A DNA stretch of 34,434 nt, taken from Acidobacteriaceae bacterium (GTDB lineage: Bacteria > Acidobacteriota > Terriglobia > Terriglobales > Acidobacteriaceae). The notes under the pieces were generated by a model, which was given only the letters and a program-made list of their open reading frames with translations, was not told where the DNA came from and did not search any database. Position numbers and translations under genes: made by a program. The DNA is taken from positions 19,078 through 53,511 of the forward strand of contig PMUM01000002.1 of NCBI GenBank assembly GCA_003166855.1, read 5' to 3'. This document shows positions 8,286 through 18,100 of this stretch, in pieces; position 1 is the first letter of the stretch, and the number at the start of each line of letters is the position of its first letter.

Positions 8286-9416
8286 ATGAGCAGCGCGAAC
8301 TTTGACGTAATCGTAGTTGGCGCCGGGATTGTGGGTGCGGCTTGTGCGGACGAGCTTGCGCGGCGCGGGATGCGGGTTGCGGTCGTGGACCGCGACCTGG
8401 CGGGCAGCGGCGCGACCGCTGCGGGGATGGGGCACATCGTCGTCATGGATGACTCCGAGGCGCAGTTTGCCTTGACTCGATACTCGCAGCAACTGTGGCA
8501 GGGGCTGCGGCCCGAATTGCCAGTCGATGTCGAGTACGACCAGTGTGGAACGATCTGGGTCGCGGCTGACGAAGAGGAAATGTCCGAGGTGCGGCGCAAG
8601 CATTCGTTTTATGCGGAGCGCGGAGTTCCGACAACGGTGCTCGACGCCCAGGCTTTGAGGCGGCTGGAACCCAACCTGCGAGATGGCATGGCAGGCGGCC
8701 TGCTGGTAGGGGAGGACGTTGTGCTGTATCCGCCATGCGCGGCCCGGTTCCTGATGGAGCGCGCACAGAAACACGGTGCGGAACTTCGGCTGGGCGCAGC
8801 GGTCACAGATATTGGACAAAGGCGGGTGCGGCTATCCGATGGTGTCGAGATCCCTGGCGCTGTGCTTGTGAATGCGGCAGGCGCCTCGGCACCGGAGCTG
8901 ATGGGCGCAATTGAGATAAAGAGGCGCAAGGGACATCTGGTGATTACCGATCGCTATCCCGGGTTTCTGAGGCACCAGTTGGTGGAGCTCGGATATTTGA
9001 AGAGTGCGCACTCGGTCAGCAGCGATTCGGTCGCCTTCAACGTGCAGCCCCGGCGGACGGGGCAGATTCTGATTGGATCGTCGCGGCAATACGGGGCGGA
9101 GCATAAGGATGTGGATCAGGAAATCCTGAGACGCATGTTGCAGCGCGCTCAGGAATACATGCCGGGGCTGGGGTCAATGTCTGCGGTGCGTACATGGACT
9201 GGATTTCGCGCGGCCACGCCTGACAAGTTGCCGCTGATTGGTCCGTGGCCGGCAGACAAGTCTTTGTTTCTGGCTACTGGGCATGAGGGGCTGGGGATCA
9301 CGACCTCACTGGCGACGGCGAGGATTCTGGTGGATCAGATCACCGGGGCGAGGCCCGAGATTCCGATTGAGCCGTACTTGCCATCGCGCGGAGGGAGGGA
9401 ATTCGTCCATGCCTGA
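8286..9416 (+). CDS. FAD-dependent amine/amino-acid oxidoreductase, DAO family (HcnC-like subunit)
   Basis: This 376-residue flavoprotein has the N-terminal dinucleotide-binding motif GAGIVG (residues 12-17), Asp35 at the end of beta-2 (VAVVDRD), and a C-terminal GHEGLGITTSLATARILVDQITG segment typical of the DAO family (glycine oxidase, HcnC, opine oxidase B, D-hydroxyproline dehydrogenase beta). It probably oxidises a C-N bond of a small amino acid-like substrate. Its stop overlaps the start of the [2Fe-2S] gene by 8 bases, and that gene overlaps the next one, indicating a three-subunit complex. Substrate cannot be decided from sequence alone. The Shine-Dalgarno upstream of ATG is weak. Confidence 0.85.
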   Translation: MSSANFDVIVVGAGIVGAACADELARRGMRVAVVDRDLAGSGATAAGMGHIVVMDDSEAQFALTRYSQQLWQGLRPELPVDVEYDQCGTIWVAADEEEMSEVRRKHSFYAERGVPTTVLDAQALRRLEPNLRDGMAGGLLVGEDVVLYPPCAARFLMERAQKHGAELRLGAAVTDIGQRRVRLSDGVEIPGAVLVNAAGASAPELMGAIEIKRRKGHLVITDRYPGFLRHQLVELGYLKSAHSVSSDSVAFNVQPRRTGQILIGSSRQYGAEHKDVDQEILRRMLQRAQEYMPGLGSMSAVRTWTGFRAATPDKLPLIGPWPADKSLFLATGHEGLGITTSLATARILVDQITGARPEIPIEPYLPSRGGREFVHA

Positions 9417-9666
9417 TTCCAAATCTGGGTCGGTGACGCTCAGCGTGAACGGTTCGCGCGTGAGTGTAGTTGCAGGCGCCACGGTTGCTGTGGCCGTGGC
9501 GATTGCCGGACAAGCGTGCCGGACCTCAGTAAGCGGCGAGCCTCGCGGGCCTTTGTGCGGGATGGGGATCTGCTATGAGTGCCGGGTGTCGATCAATGGA
9601 ATGCCACATTGTCGAAGCTGCCAGATCCTGTGTCAATCAGGCATGGACGTGAGGACGGATGGATAG
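9409..9666 (+). CDS. Small [2Fe-2S]-binding protein (HcnA-like subunit)
   Basis: This 85-residue protein starts at the ATG inside the 3' end of the upstream DAO gene (8-base overlap); a longer frame opens upstream but would only be a shadow of that gene. Cysteines at 50, 55, 58 and 68/71 (CGMGICYECRV, then CRSCQ) fit the plant-type [2Fe-2S] ferredoxin fold of HcnA and the gamma subunit of D-hydroxyproline dehydrogenase. It would relay electrons between the two flavin subunits. The Cys-rich tail (four Cys at 68-75) is slightly richer than usual. Confidence 0.85.
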   Translation: MPDSKSGSVTLSVNGSRVSVVAGATVAVAVAIAGQACRTSVSGEPRGPLCGMGICYECRVSINGMPHCRSCQILCQSGMDVRTDG

Positions 9667-10960
9667 GGATTCGCAACCGCGCTTCGATGTCCTCGTCATC
9701 GGCGGAGGCCCGGCTGGCATCGCGGCTGCGGTGCGGGCAGCGGAGTGCGGCGTCCGCGTCGGGCTCGTCGACGACAACCCCAGCTTCGGCGGGCAAATCT
9801 GGCGTGGAGAATTTGAAAGCGGACACGACAAGAATGCCGTGCGATGGAGTCATCTGCTGCGCGGTCCCGAGGTCACGAGGTTGTGCGGGACAAGAGTGTT
9901 TCACCAGCCGGAAGCAGGCGTCCTACTAGCCGAGGGAAGCGATAGCGTTCGCGAATTGCGCTATCAGAATCTGGTGCTGGCAACCGGAGCGCGGGAGCGG
10001 TTTCTCCCGTTTCCGGGCTGGACTTTGCCCAACGTGATGGGAGCCGGCGGCTTGCAGGCAGTGGTCAAGTCTGGATTACCGATTCGCGGCAAACGCGTAG
10101 TCGTCGCGGGAACGGGGCCGTTGCTGTTGGCGGTCGCGGCATACCTGCGCAAGCAGGGTGCCGAAGTTCCTATGATTTGCGAGCAGGCGGCGCTCGGCAG
10201 GCTGGCGTGGTTCGGCGCTGCATTGTTGGCCTATCCGGAAAAGATCGCTCAAGGATTGCGGTTGAAGAAACAACTGGCGGGCATTCCGTTCGCCGCGAAC
10301 AGTTGGCCTCTTGCCGCGCAAGGGGGGCGAGCGCTTGAAAGCGTCACCATTTTGCGGAGTGGTGAGACGGAAGTCATCCCGTGCGACTATCTGGCTTGCG
10401 GATTTCATCTGGTCCCTAATGTGGAACTGCAATCGCTACTGGGCTGCAAGATTAGCGGCGGCTACGTGCAGGTTGACGACCTGCAGCAGACCTCGGTCAA
10501 GGGAGTTTTCTGCGCGGGCGAGCCTACCGGTATTGGGGGCATGCAGTTGGCGCTGGTTGAGGGGCAGATTGCCGGCCTGGCTGCTGTTGGCGAGACGAAA
10601 GCAGCGCGAAAGCTATTTGGTGAGCGGCGGAAGGCCCGGCGCTTTGAGCGGATGTTGGACCGGACATTCCGCCTGCGCCCGGAACTGAGAGATTTGCCGG
10701 CAGCAGAGACGATCGTTTGTCGCTGCGAGGACGTTTCTTACTCCCGTCTGCGGGAGCATCGGTCGTGGCGAGCGGCAAAGTTGCAGACTCGTTGCGGCAT
10801 GGGTCCGTGCCAGGGCCGAGTATGCGGACCGGCCACGCAATTTCTTTTTCAGTGGAATCCAGATTCAGTGCGGCCGCCGGTATTCCCAGCCCGCGTGGAG
10901 AGTTTGGCCGGTGTACCCGCGCACGTGTGCCCAACTACGCCCAAGTCCGCAATCCGATGA
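9659..10960 (+). CDS. FAD/NAD-binding oxidoreductase with BFD-type [2Fe-2S] domain (HcnB / opine oxidase A-like subunit)
   Basis: This 433-residue protein begins by overlapping the [2Fe-2S] gene by 8 bases. The first Rossmann motif is GGGPAG (residues 15-20) with SFGGQIWR shortly after; a second nucleotide-binding segment GTGPLLLAVAAYLRKQGAEV lies at 151-170, and a CAGEPTGIGG segment at about 285-294. The C-terminal part carries Cys354, Cys356, Cys379, Cys384 and Cys389 (CRCEDV and CGMGPCQGRVCG), a BFD-like [2Fe-2S] site. This domain order is that of HcnB, OoxA and the alpha subunit of D-hydroxyproline dehydrogenase. Its last 26 bases overlap the 3' end of the convergent hydrolase gene. Confidence 0.87.
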   Translation: MDRDSQPRFDVLVIGGGPAGIAAAVRAAECGVRVGLVDDNPSFGGQIWRGEFESGHDKNAVRWSHLLRGPEVTRLCGTRVFHQPEAGVLLAEGSDSVRELRYQNLVLATGARERFLPFPGWTLPNVMGAGGLQAVVKSGLPIRGKRVVVAGTGPLLLAVAAYLRKQGAEVPMICEQAALGRLAWFGAALLAYPEKIAQGLRLKKQLAGIPFAANSWPLAAQGGRALESVTILRSGETEVIPCDYLACGFHLVPNVELQSLLGCKISGGYVQVDDLQQTSVKGVFCAGEPTGIGGMQLALVEGQIAGLAAVGETKAARKLFGERRKARRFERMLDRTFRLRPELRDLPAAETIVCRCEDVSYSRLREHRSWRAAKLQTRCGMGPCQGRVCGPATQFLFQWNPDSVRPPVFPARVESLAGVPAHVCPTTPKSAIR

Positions 10961-12842
10961 TGCCCCAGTAAGCGAGATAGGCCGCGGCGATCAGCAGGGC
11001 CAGCGTGACCATCCGCGAATACCTGCGCACGCCGCGCCTGACCACATCCACCGGCGCCCGCCACACGGAGATCGCACTGGCCACTGAGGCGGTGGCGAAG
11101 GCAACCGTCGAGACGCACACGGCGACGGACCAGCCGGTCAGATTTCCCAGGCGGTCGATCAAATCAGCACTGCACACAATGATGACGCCCACGAATGTGA
11201 TCAGGCTAAGGACGGCCAACAAAGGCCAGAGGCGCATGCCGCGTTCGGCCGGTCGACGGCGCTTTTTGCTGAGGCCGCCGAGAATCCAGAACGGAGCATA
11301 GAGCAGGATCGACACCATCGACAGAAGAACAAACGCGGTTACGACAATCTGCGTGATGGCGATCCAGGCCGGGATGCGTTTCATCGTAGCGCCCATCCCA
11401 ACCTGCAGAAATCGGCCGTCTTGGTTCGGTGTCAGCAACTCAAACGTTGCCACTGGGTCAGGCGCATCCTCTCTTTTCTTCGGAACGTGACGGAATTGGG
11501 TGCCGGACACCGGAGCATAGGTTTCGTTCCATGCGCCGAGCAGGTCGAGCAGCAGATTGCCGTCCTTGAAGCGAACATAGGTGACGCCCACCAGACGCTC
11601 GAGAAAGTGCGTCAGCTCGACGCGCGGCGAATCCGGCACGTACCATCCCGCGTAGTCGGCTGCGACCGCAGGCGGCGTCGCGACAGGAGGCAGAGACGGC
11701 TTTTCCAGTTTGCTGGTTATGTAAGCGCGAATCGCTTTGCCCACCTTGTCAAAGGCCTCTCCATTGCCGCTGTTGATGCTGTAGAAGTAGCCGACGTTGT
11801 AGTCCGCCATATAGGACATTTCGGTGAGGCCGCCTTCAACGCCGCCGTCGTGTCCGTGATACACAAATCCGTCTTCTACACTCCAGTAATTGCTCAGGCC
11901 ATATCCGGCCTTCATTCCATCTTTTGCGGCCCAAGTGCTGGCGGGACTCTCCGCGCGATCGATGTCGGCGGAGGCGACGATCTGTTTCCCGCTCACCGCG
12001 CCGCGATTCAGATAGAACTGCACGTATGCCGCCATGTCGTTGGCGGAAGCATTGATCGATCCGGCAGGGCGCAACAGAATGTGCCAGTACGGGTACGGAG
12101 TCTTGCCGTCATTGTGATAGAGAGTGGTCGCAGGGGACGACTGGAAATAGGCTGCCGTCTTCATCCCGATGGGGCGGAATAGGTTCTGCTCGACGAAATC
12201 TTCAAAGCGCTGCCCGGTGATTTTCTCGACGATGTAGGCGGCAACGGGAGGCCCGGAATTGCAATAAGCCATGCGGGTGCCGGGGCGCCATCGCGAGGTG
12301 CGCGAATGGTGGTCGTAGTCGAGGCCATCACGCAGGCTCATGGAGTCGGGCGCCTGTTTCGCATACTCACGCAGGTGCATGTCGTCCCAACCGGTGGTGT
12401 GCTCGAGCAGATTGACGACTCGTATTGAATCAGTGGCTTCCCACTGATTCTCGAACCAGACATCGGAAACGAGTTTGTGAACCGGATCATCGAGCGACAG
12501 CTTGCCTTGATCCGCCAGCATTAGGATCGATAGGGACGCGAACGCTTTCGACGTTGATCCGATACGAAACAGCGTGTCCGGCGTGTTCGGACGGGAACTG
12601 GCAACGTCCGCAGTGCCCAAGCCGGCAACCCACTCTGGTGCGTCGCGATGTACGATGGCCACGGATACTCCCGGCGTATGCGTGTCCTTGAGAATTTTTT
12701 CCAGTTGCTGGCGCAGTTCGTCGATCGATTGCGCCGGCTTCGGCTTCTCATCTTTCTTGTCGGCTTTATCCGCCGCTTGATCCGCCGCCACGCAGAGGGG
12801 AGTGAGCACCGCAAGCAGTACCACTGGAATCATCCATTTCAC
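10935..12842 (-). CDS. Serine hydrolase of the beta-lactamase class C / PBP4* family with C-terminal membrane helices
   Basis: This 635-residue protein has a signal peptide (about 1-19), a charged linker rich in Lys/Asp (21-38), then a class C beta-lactamase-like domain. Motifs are Ser96-x-x-Lys99 (GSTSK), Tyr193-x-Asn195 (YCN) and HGHDGG for the third box. The C-terminal region from about residue 490 contains four to five hydrophobic helices (for example ITQIVVTAFVLLSMVSILLYAPFWI), so the enzyme domain is anchored to the membrane and faces the periplasm. Such proteins act as peptidases, esterases or D-Ala-D-Ala hydrolases; substrate unknown. No antibiotic-resistance role can be claimed. Confidence 0.88.
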   Translation of the reverse strand: MKWMIPVVLLAVLTPLCVAADQAADKADKKDEKPKPAQSIDELRQQLEKILKDTHTPGVSVAIVHRDAPEWVAGLGTADVASSRPNTPDTLFRIGSTSKAFASLSILMLADQGKLSLDDPVHKLVSDVWFENQWEATDSIRVVNLLEHTTGWDDMHLREYAKQAPDSMSLRDGLDYDHHSRTSRWRPGTRMAYCNSGPPVAAYIVEKITGQRFEDFVEQNLFRPIGMKTAAYFQSSPATTLYHNDGKTPYPYWHILLRPAGSINASANDMAAYVQFYLNRGAVSGKQIVASADIDRAESPASTWAAKDGMKAGYGLSNYWSVEDGFVYHGHDGGVEGGLTEMSYMADYNVGYFYSINSGNGEAFDKVGKAIRAYITSKLEKPSLPPVATPPAVAADYAGWYVPDSPRVELTHFLERLVGVTYVRFKDGNLLLDLLGAWNETYAPVSGTQFRHVPKKREDAPDPVATFELLTPNQDGRFLQVGMGATMKRIPAWIAITQIVVTAFVLLSMVSILLYAPFWILGGLSKKRRRPAERGMRLWPLLAVLSLITFVGVIIVCSADLIDRLGNLTGWSVAVCVSTVAFATASVASAISVWRAPVDVVRRGVRRYSRMVTLALLIAAAYLAYWGIIGLRTWA

Positions 12843-12898
12843 GATTTGGATTCTCCTTGAGGCCTTGAGTCTCGGCGGCTACCTTGTGTCTGGCCGCG

Positions 12899-13609
12899 CT
12901 AAATCTGGTAGTCGATGTCTTCCATGATTCTTTGCATCGACTCCGACGGAGGTTCGCCCTTCGTTCCCGAACCTTCCAACTGCTGGACGCGTTCGCGGAG
13001 TTTGTTCACTTCTGTCGCGACCGCGGCCAGGGCTTCCGAGAGCGGATCGTTGATCTGCTTGGGATCGGTAATCACCACGCGTCTGCCTTCGCGGAAGATG
13101 ATGTGTCCGGGCACGCCCACGACGGTGGAGTTCTCTGGAACGTTGCGCAGCACGACGGATCCGGCGCCGATGCGGCAGTTCTTGCCGACAATAATGTTGC
13201 CGAGGATCTTCGCGCCACCTCCGACGACGACATTGTCTTCGATCGTGGGATGCCGTTTGCCGTGCTCTTTGCCTGTGCCACCCAAGGTCACGCCCTGGTA
13301 CAGAGTCACATCATCGCCGACGATCGCAGTTTCACCGATCACCACGCCGTGGCCGTGATCGATGAACAATCGTCGTCCAATCTTTGCAGCAGGATGGATT
13401 TCAATTCCGGTCAGGAAGCGGGCGGCCTGTGACAACATTCGCGCCAGCAAAAACAGGCCATGATTCCACAGCCAGTGATTCATGCGGTAAAACCAGACCG
13501 CGTGCAGCCCGGAGTAGCACAGGAACACTTCCAAGCTGGACTTGGCCGCGGGATCGTGCTCCACCACGTTGGCCACATCTTCGCGAATTAGCCAGAGCAG
13601 GTGCGGCAT
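12899..13609 (-). CDS. cysE: Serine O-acetyltransferase
   Basis: This 236-residue enzyme acetylates L-serine with acetyl-CoA to O-acetylserine, the first step of cysteine synthesis. The short EpsC-type N-terminal helical domain ([24 protein letters not shown] region, 19-42) is followed by a left-handed hexapeptide beta-helix: IHPAAKIG (71-78), [11 protein letters not shown] with the catalytic Asp84-His85 pair, [12 protein letters not shown] at 110-121, and repeats to VGVPGHII (164-171). A C-terminal tail has a coiled segment ([17 protein letters not shown]). It lies 42 bases downstream of cysK, so the two form an operon. Confidence 0.93.
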   Translation of the reverse strand: MPHLLWLIREDVANVVEHDPAAKSSLEVFLCYSGLHAVWFYRMNHWLWNHGLFLLARMLSQAARFLTGIEIHPAAKIGRRLFIDHGHGVVIGETAIVGDDVTLYQGVTLGGTGKEHGKRHPTIEDNVVVGGGAKILGNIIVGKNCRIGAGSVVLRNVPENSTVVGVPGHIIFREGRRVVITDPKQINDPLSEALAAVATEVNKLRERVQQLEGSGTKGEPPSESMQRIMEDIDYQI

Positions 13610-13651
13610 GGATGATCACACCGATGTTCGCAACAATGTACACAACATGGA

Positions 13652-14626
13652 TCAGGCCGGCGGCAGTGCGACCGTGGGAATCTGCAGCGCTCTCTCCCGC
13701 AGCTCCTGAAACAGAATGCTGCTCAAATAGCGTTCGCCAAAAGACGGCAGAATCACGACGACCAGCTTACCTTTGTTCTCCGCGCGCTGCGCCACCTTCA
13801 GCGCCGCAACCACCGCGGCTCCGGAAGAGATTCCGACGAACAGTCCTTCTTCGAGCGGAAGCCGGCGCGCCATGTTAATGGCCTCGTCATTGGTCACGGT
13901 GATTACTTCGTCAATGTAGTCGCGGCGCAGGATGCTCGGAACGAATCCGGCGCCGATGCCCTGAATTTTGTGCGGCGACGGCTTGCCACCGGAAAGAATC
14001 GCGCTGTCCGCTGGCTCGACGGCCACGGCTTTGAACGAAGGCTTCTTCGGCTTGATGTACTGGCAGATGCCGGTGATGGTCCCGCCGGTGCCCACGCCTG
14101 AGATCAGAATGTCGGCGCGCCCGTCGGTGTCTTCCCAGATTTCGGGGCCGGTGGTTTCAAAGTGAATCTTGGGATTGGCGGCGTTGTCGAACTGTTGCAG
14201 CATGTAACCGCCGGGAGTGTTGGCCAGAATTTCTTTCGCTTTCAGAATGGCGCCCGGCATGCCTCGCGGACCCGGAGTAAGCACGATCTCCGCGCCAAAG
14301 GCCAGCAGCAGCACGCGCCGCTCCAGGCTCATGGTGTCGGGCATCGTCAGAATCAACTTATAACCCTTCACCGCGGCGACGAAAGCGAGACCGATTCCGG
14401 TGTTGCCGCTGGTCGGCTCGATGAGCACAGTCTTTCCAGGATGAATCTTGCCCTCGCGCTCAGCCTCGGTGATCATGCTCACGCCGATGCGATCTTTCAC
14501 GCTAGCCAGCGGATTCTGGCTCTCGAGCTTCGCCACGACTTCGGCGACGCAGCCTTCCGTGACTTTGTTCAGCCGTACCAGCGGCGTGTGGCCAATCAAC
14601 TCCGTGACGTCTTTTGCGATTTTCAT
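13652..14626 (-). CDS. cysK: Cysteine synthase A (O-acetylserine sulfhydrylase)
   Basis: This 324-residue PLP enzyme makes L-cysteine from O-acetylserine and sulfide. I chose the ATG at 14626 ([20 protein letters not shown]), the canonical CysK N-terminus, with GGAGG 12 bases upstream; the frame continues open for 36 more codons that look non-coding. PLP-binding Lys44 lies in SVKDR; the substrate loop TSGNTG is at 72-77; the phosphate loop [10 protein letters not shown] is near 178. It is the first gene of the cysK-cysE pair. Confidence 0.95.
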   Translation of the reverse strand: MKIAKDVTELIGHTPLVRLNKVTEGCVAEVVAKLESQNPLASVKDRIGVSMITEAEREGKIHPGKTVLIEPTSGNTGIGLAFVAAVKGYKLILTMPDTMSLERRVLLLAFGAEIVLTPGPRGMPGAILKAKEILANTPGGYMLQQFDNAANPKIHFETTGPEIWEDTDGRADILISGVGTGGTITGICQYIKPKKPSFKAVAVEPADSAILSGGKPSPHKIQGIGAGFVPSILRRDYIDEVITVTNDEAINMARRLPLEEGLFVGISSGAAVVAALKVAQRAENKGKLVVVILPSFGERYLSSILFQELRERALQIPTVALPPA

Positions 14627-14689
14627 CTGAAGTGCACGCCTCCAGTGTTTGTCTGCGGCAGTTTTCCCGCCGGTTTCGTTGAGTCCAGT

Positions 14690-14713
14690 AATACTACCAA
14701 CATGGTGGATATT
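14690..14713. promoter_or_regulatory. Imperfect inverted repeat upstream of cysK, possible operator
   Basis: AATACTACCAACATGGTGGATATT has complementary ends (AATA.../...ATATT) and a near-palindromic CCAACATGGTGG core, 64-87 bases upstream of the cysK start. Position suits a cysteine-metabolism regulator, but the symmetry is imperfect and the binding protein is unknown. Confidence 0.3.
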
Positions 14714-14992
14714 GCGAGGGTGCAGTCGCCGCAAAGGAAAGAATCAACAACGCGGAAACATTCCATTCCTGATTCGTGACGAGCGCGAGCGATGGTCAAC
14801 TGAACTGTCGCGCGCCCGACAGGAGACATAACAGACCGAACAGTTACCTCAGTTCCCGCTACGAATCAGCCTTCGCGATCGTGCATCTCACATAAAATCA
14901 GATATTTACATGGAGTTTGATCGAAATACTGGATCGATACAATTATTACTTGTTTTTGTGCAGTCAATGGTGTTAGTGTTCCCGACCTATTA

Positions 14993-15014
14993 GCAGGTTT
15001 TTCGGGGGACCTGC
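14993..15014 (+). other. Hairpin in the 5' region of the TonB receptor gene
   Basis: GCAGGT (14993-14998) pairs with ACCTGC (15009-15014) around a ten-base loop ending in GGGGG. It could be a leader structure or an upstream transcription stop without a proper U-tract. No known riboswitch class is recognised. Confidence 0.35.
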
Positions 15015-15074
15015 AAGGTTGTCTCTCGCAGCGTCGTCACCTGAGTCTGCATGGGCCTCGCAGTAGCAAGACAG

Positions 15075-15101
15075 GATTCTCCGCGCGATCTGCGCGGAAT
15101 C
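15075..15101 (+). other. Second hairpin close to the receptor ribosome binding site
   Basis: GATT-CT-CCGCGC (15075-15086) pairs with GCGCGGAATC (15092-15101) with a two-base bulge and a five-base loop. It ends 14 bases before the AGGAGG at 15115-15120, so it may influence translation or mRNA stability of the large receptor transcript. Confidence 0.35.
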
Positions 15102-15127
15102 ACTCTCATTTCCAGGAGGGCTTTGCT

Positions 15128-18100
15128 ATGCGCATCCGTCATCTGATCTTCTCCTCACTGTTCGCAGTTCTCATTCTCTGTTCTGCCCTTCTCTGGTTGA
15201 GCAGCGCTCCGCCCGCGTGGGCACAATCGACATCAACGGGCACAATCTCGGGAACCGTGGCGGACGCGAGCGGCGCGGTTGTGAACGGCGCCACGGTCAC
15301 ACTGACTGATACGACGACCAAGACCATTCGCACGATCAACACGAACGGTTCGGGACGATACATCTTCGTCGATGTTGCCCCCGGCCCATACGATCTCAGT
15401 ATCAGCAAGCAAGGGTTTTCCACCTCCAAGACCCAGACAACGGTGCTGGTCGGAGTCGTAACGACCGTGAATATGGCGTTGCAAGTCGGAGGCGGCAACA
15501 TCGTCGTAGAAGTAACGGCCGTGGGCAACGAGTTGCAGACCACGAATGCCACCGTCGGTAACACGGTCACCGGCCTCGCCCTCGACAATCTGCCCAGCAT
15601 CGGCCGCGACGTCAACACCTTCATCGAACTGCAACCGGGTGTAAGCGCCGGTGGAGACGTGGCGGGCGCGGTGAACGACCAAAGCTATTTCTCGCTGGAT
15701 GGCGGTAACAACACCAACGATATGGATGGCAGCGGCGGCGTGTATACCAATGCGCAGCAGAGTCTGGTGATCGGCGACCCAACGGGGGGCATGTCGACCC
15801 AGACGTTTACTTATGGGGCCCCTTCAGGGGTAATGCCCACTCCAGCGGACAGTGTTGAAGAATTCAAGGTGAACACGGCTGGCCAGACTGCCGATTTCAA
15901 CAGTTCCGCCGGCGCCGAAATCAAGGTTGTCACGAAGCGCGGCACGAGTCAATTCCACGGCACCGCGTACGAGTATTACAAAGACAATAACTGGTCCTCG
16001 AACTCTTGGCAGAATAACCAGAATAACTGGAAAGGCCCCGCAGGCCACATTGGGCTTCCGTCCTACCACTACAGCCGCTTCGGGGGCGCCATCGGAGGGC
16101 CACTCATTCCGAAAGAGGTTCTCGGAGGCAAGACTTTCTTCTTTTTCAACTATGAGGGCTTCAGGTATCCAAACTCTCAGACCATCACCAGAAACGTCCC
16201 CTCGCCGGCCCTGCGGTTGGGTCTGTTAACAGACGCCTCCACCGGCCAGATCGCTTACAACCTGAACAATGCTCCGGTCATCTTCAATGGCGTGCCATAC
16301 GCGGCGAATTACGGCTGTGCCGCCGCCCCGGGCGGACTCTGTGACCCGCTTGGCCTCGGTCTCAACCCTTTGGTCTCGCAGATATGGAACAAGTATGAAC
16401 CGCAGTCAAACGCCACTTGCAGCCAGAGCCTGTGCGATGGAGCGAATGTCCTGGGATTTGCGGGCAACGTGAATACTCCAATCACCAGCAACTTTATGGT
16501 AGGGCGCATCGACCATGATTTCTCTTCCAAGCAGCATTTCATGGCTAGCTATCGCTATTACAATATCAAGCTTGCCGGGACCGACGAGATCGACATTGGC
16601 GGCTTTTTCCCGGGCGATAAGCTGGGCGTTCCGGCCTCCGCAGCGAGCGATCCCGTTCAAGACTGGTATCTGGTTGCGGGCTTGACCACCAACATCACCA
16701 ACAACACGACCAACGACTTTCACTACAGCTTCCTCCGCAACTGGTGGGCCTGGGCGCGAAACGGAGCCCCGCCACAAATCGCTGGGCTCGGCGGCGCGCT
16801 GGAACTGGATGGCGGCCAGACGGCAACCCAGGATCTCGGCCCGTTCAACGTTGACAATCAGCAAATCCGCCGGCGTTTCTGGGACGGGCATGATCAGATG
16901 TTTCGCGACGACCTTTCCATGTTGAAAGGCAACCATCTGTTCCAGTTTGGCGGTTCTTATCAGCACAATTGGGACTACCATCAACGCAATGACAGTGGGG
17001 GCACCATCAATGCCTTTCCCGTGTATTCTCTGGGCAATGGATCTGCCGGGGCGGGGCTGAGTTCCTCCCTATATCCTTGCGCCACCACCAGTACTATTTC
17101 GGTGAGTGCGAACGCCTGCGATGACCTAGCCGCGTCGGTGCTGGGGGTCGTATCCATCGCGTCGCAAGTCTTTATGCGTGCGGGCTCGAGTCTGACTCTG
17201 CAGCCTCCTCTTTCCAATGCCTTCGACCAGAGCACCATTCCTTACTACAACGTTTACTTTAGCGATACCTGGAAGATGAAGCCGACTCTCACTCTCAGCT
17301 ACGGATTGGGCTGGGCCCTGGAGATGCCGCCGGTCGAGGCGCAGGGAAAGCAGGCGGTGCTGGTCGACGCGGCAAATCAGCCGGTCAGCACTGAGACCTA
17401 CCTGACCAATCTCAGGAAAGCCGCGCTAGCAGGCCAGGTATATAACCCCGAAATCGGGTTTGCCCTGGTGGGTAATACCGCTCAGGGATTGAAGTATCCC
17501 TATAATCCGTTCTACGGCGAATTCAGCCCGCGCGTGGCCCTGGCTTGGAACCCCAAATTCGACGGTGACTCCTTTGGCGGGAAGATCTTCGGACACGAAA
17601 ACACGGTTATTCGCGGCGGATATGGACGCAGCTATGGCCGGACCAACGGCGTGGTGCAGGTGCTGGTGCCGCTGCTTGGCCTCGGCCTCGAACAGCCCGT
17701 GGCATGCAGGTCGAACCTTGTCGTCGGCGGAAGCTGGGCCTGCGGAGGCTCGGGTACAGGCACATGGGGAGCCTCCTCGACCCAAGCCTTCCGCGTGGGT
17801 TCGGCCGCCTCAGCTGCCGGTGGCCCGACCGTACCCCTGGTCTCGAACGTGACTACGACACTGCCTCAGCCGGTCTATCCTGGATTCAACAGCACCTACT
17901 CCTCGGACCCCGAGGGGTTGGATCCGAATTTCCGGGCAAATGCGATTGACTCGTTCGATCTCACCATCCAGCGCCAGTTGAACCGTAGGCTCACCATGGA
18001 AGTCGGGTATATCGGGCGCAGAATCACCCACGAGTACCAGCCCGTCGAGCTTAACCCAGTCCCCTACATGATGACGCAGGGCGGGCAGACCTTCGCCAAT

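Larger units (their letters stand above)
14627..15127. other. Divergent intergenic region upstream of cysK and of the TonB receptor
   Basis: This 500-base region has no credible gene; small frames within it look random. It holds an inverted repeat near cysK (14690-14713), an AT-rich stretch with a weak promoter-like pair (TTGATC at 14917-14922 and TACAAT at 14938-14943, 15-base spacing), two hairpins in the receptor leader (14993-15014 and 15075-15101), and a strong AGGAGG before the receptor ATG. Confidence 0.55.

Noticed and set aside
8286-10960. Calling the operon hcnABC (cyanide synthesis)
   Set aside because: The subunit types fit equally opine oxidase and D-hydroxyproline dehydrogenase; gene order differs and nothing nearby fixes the substrate.
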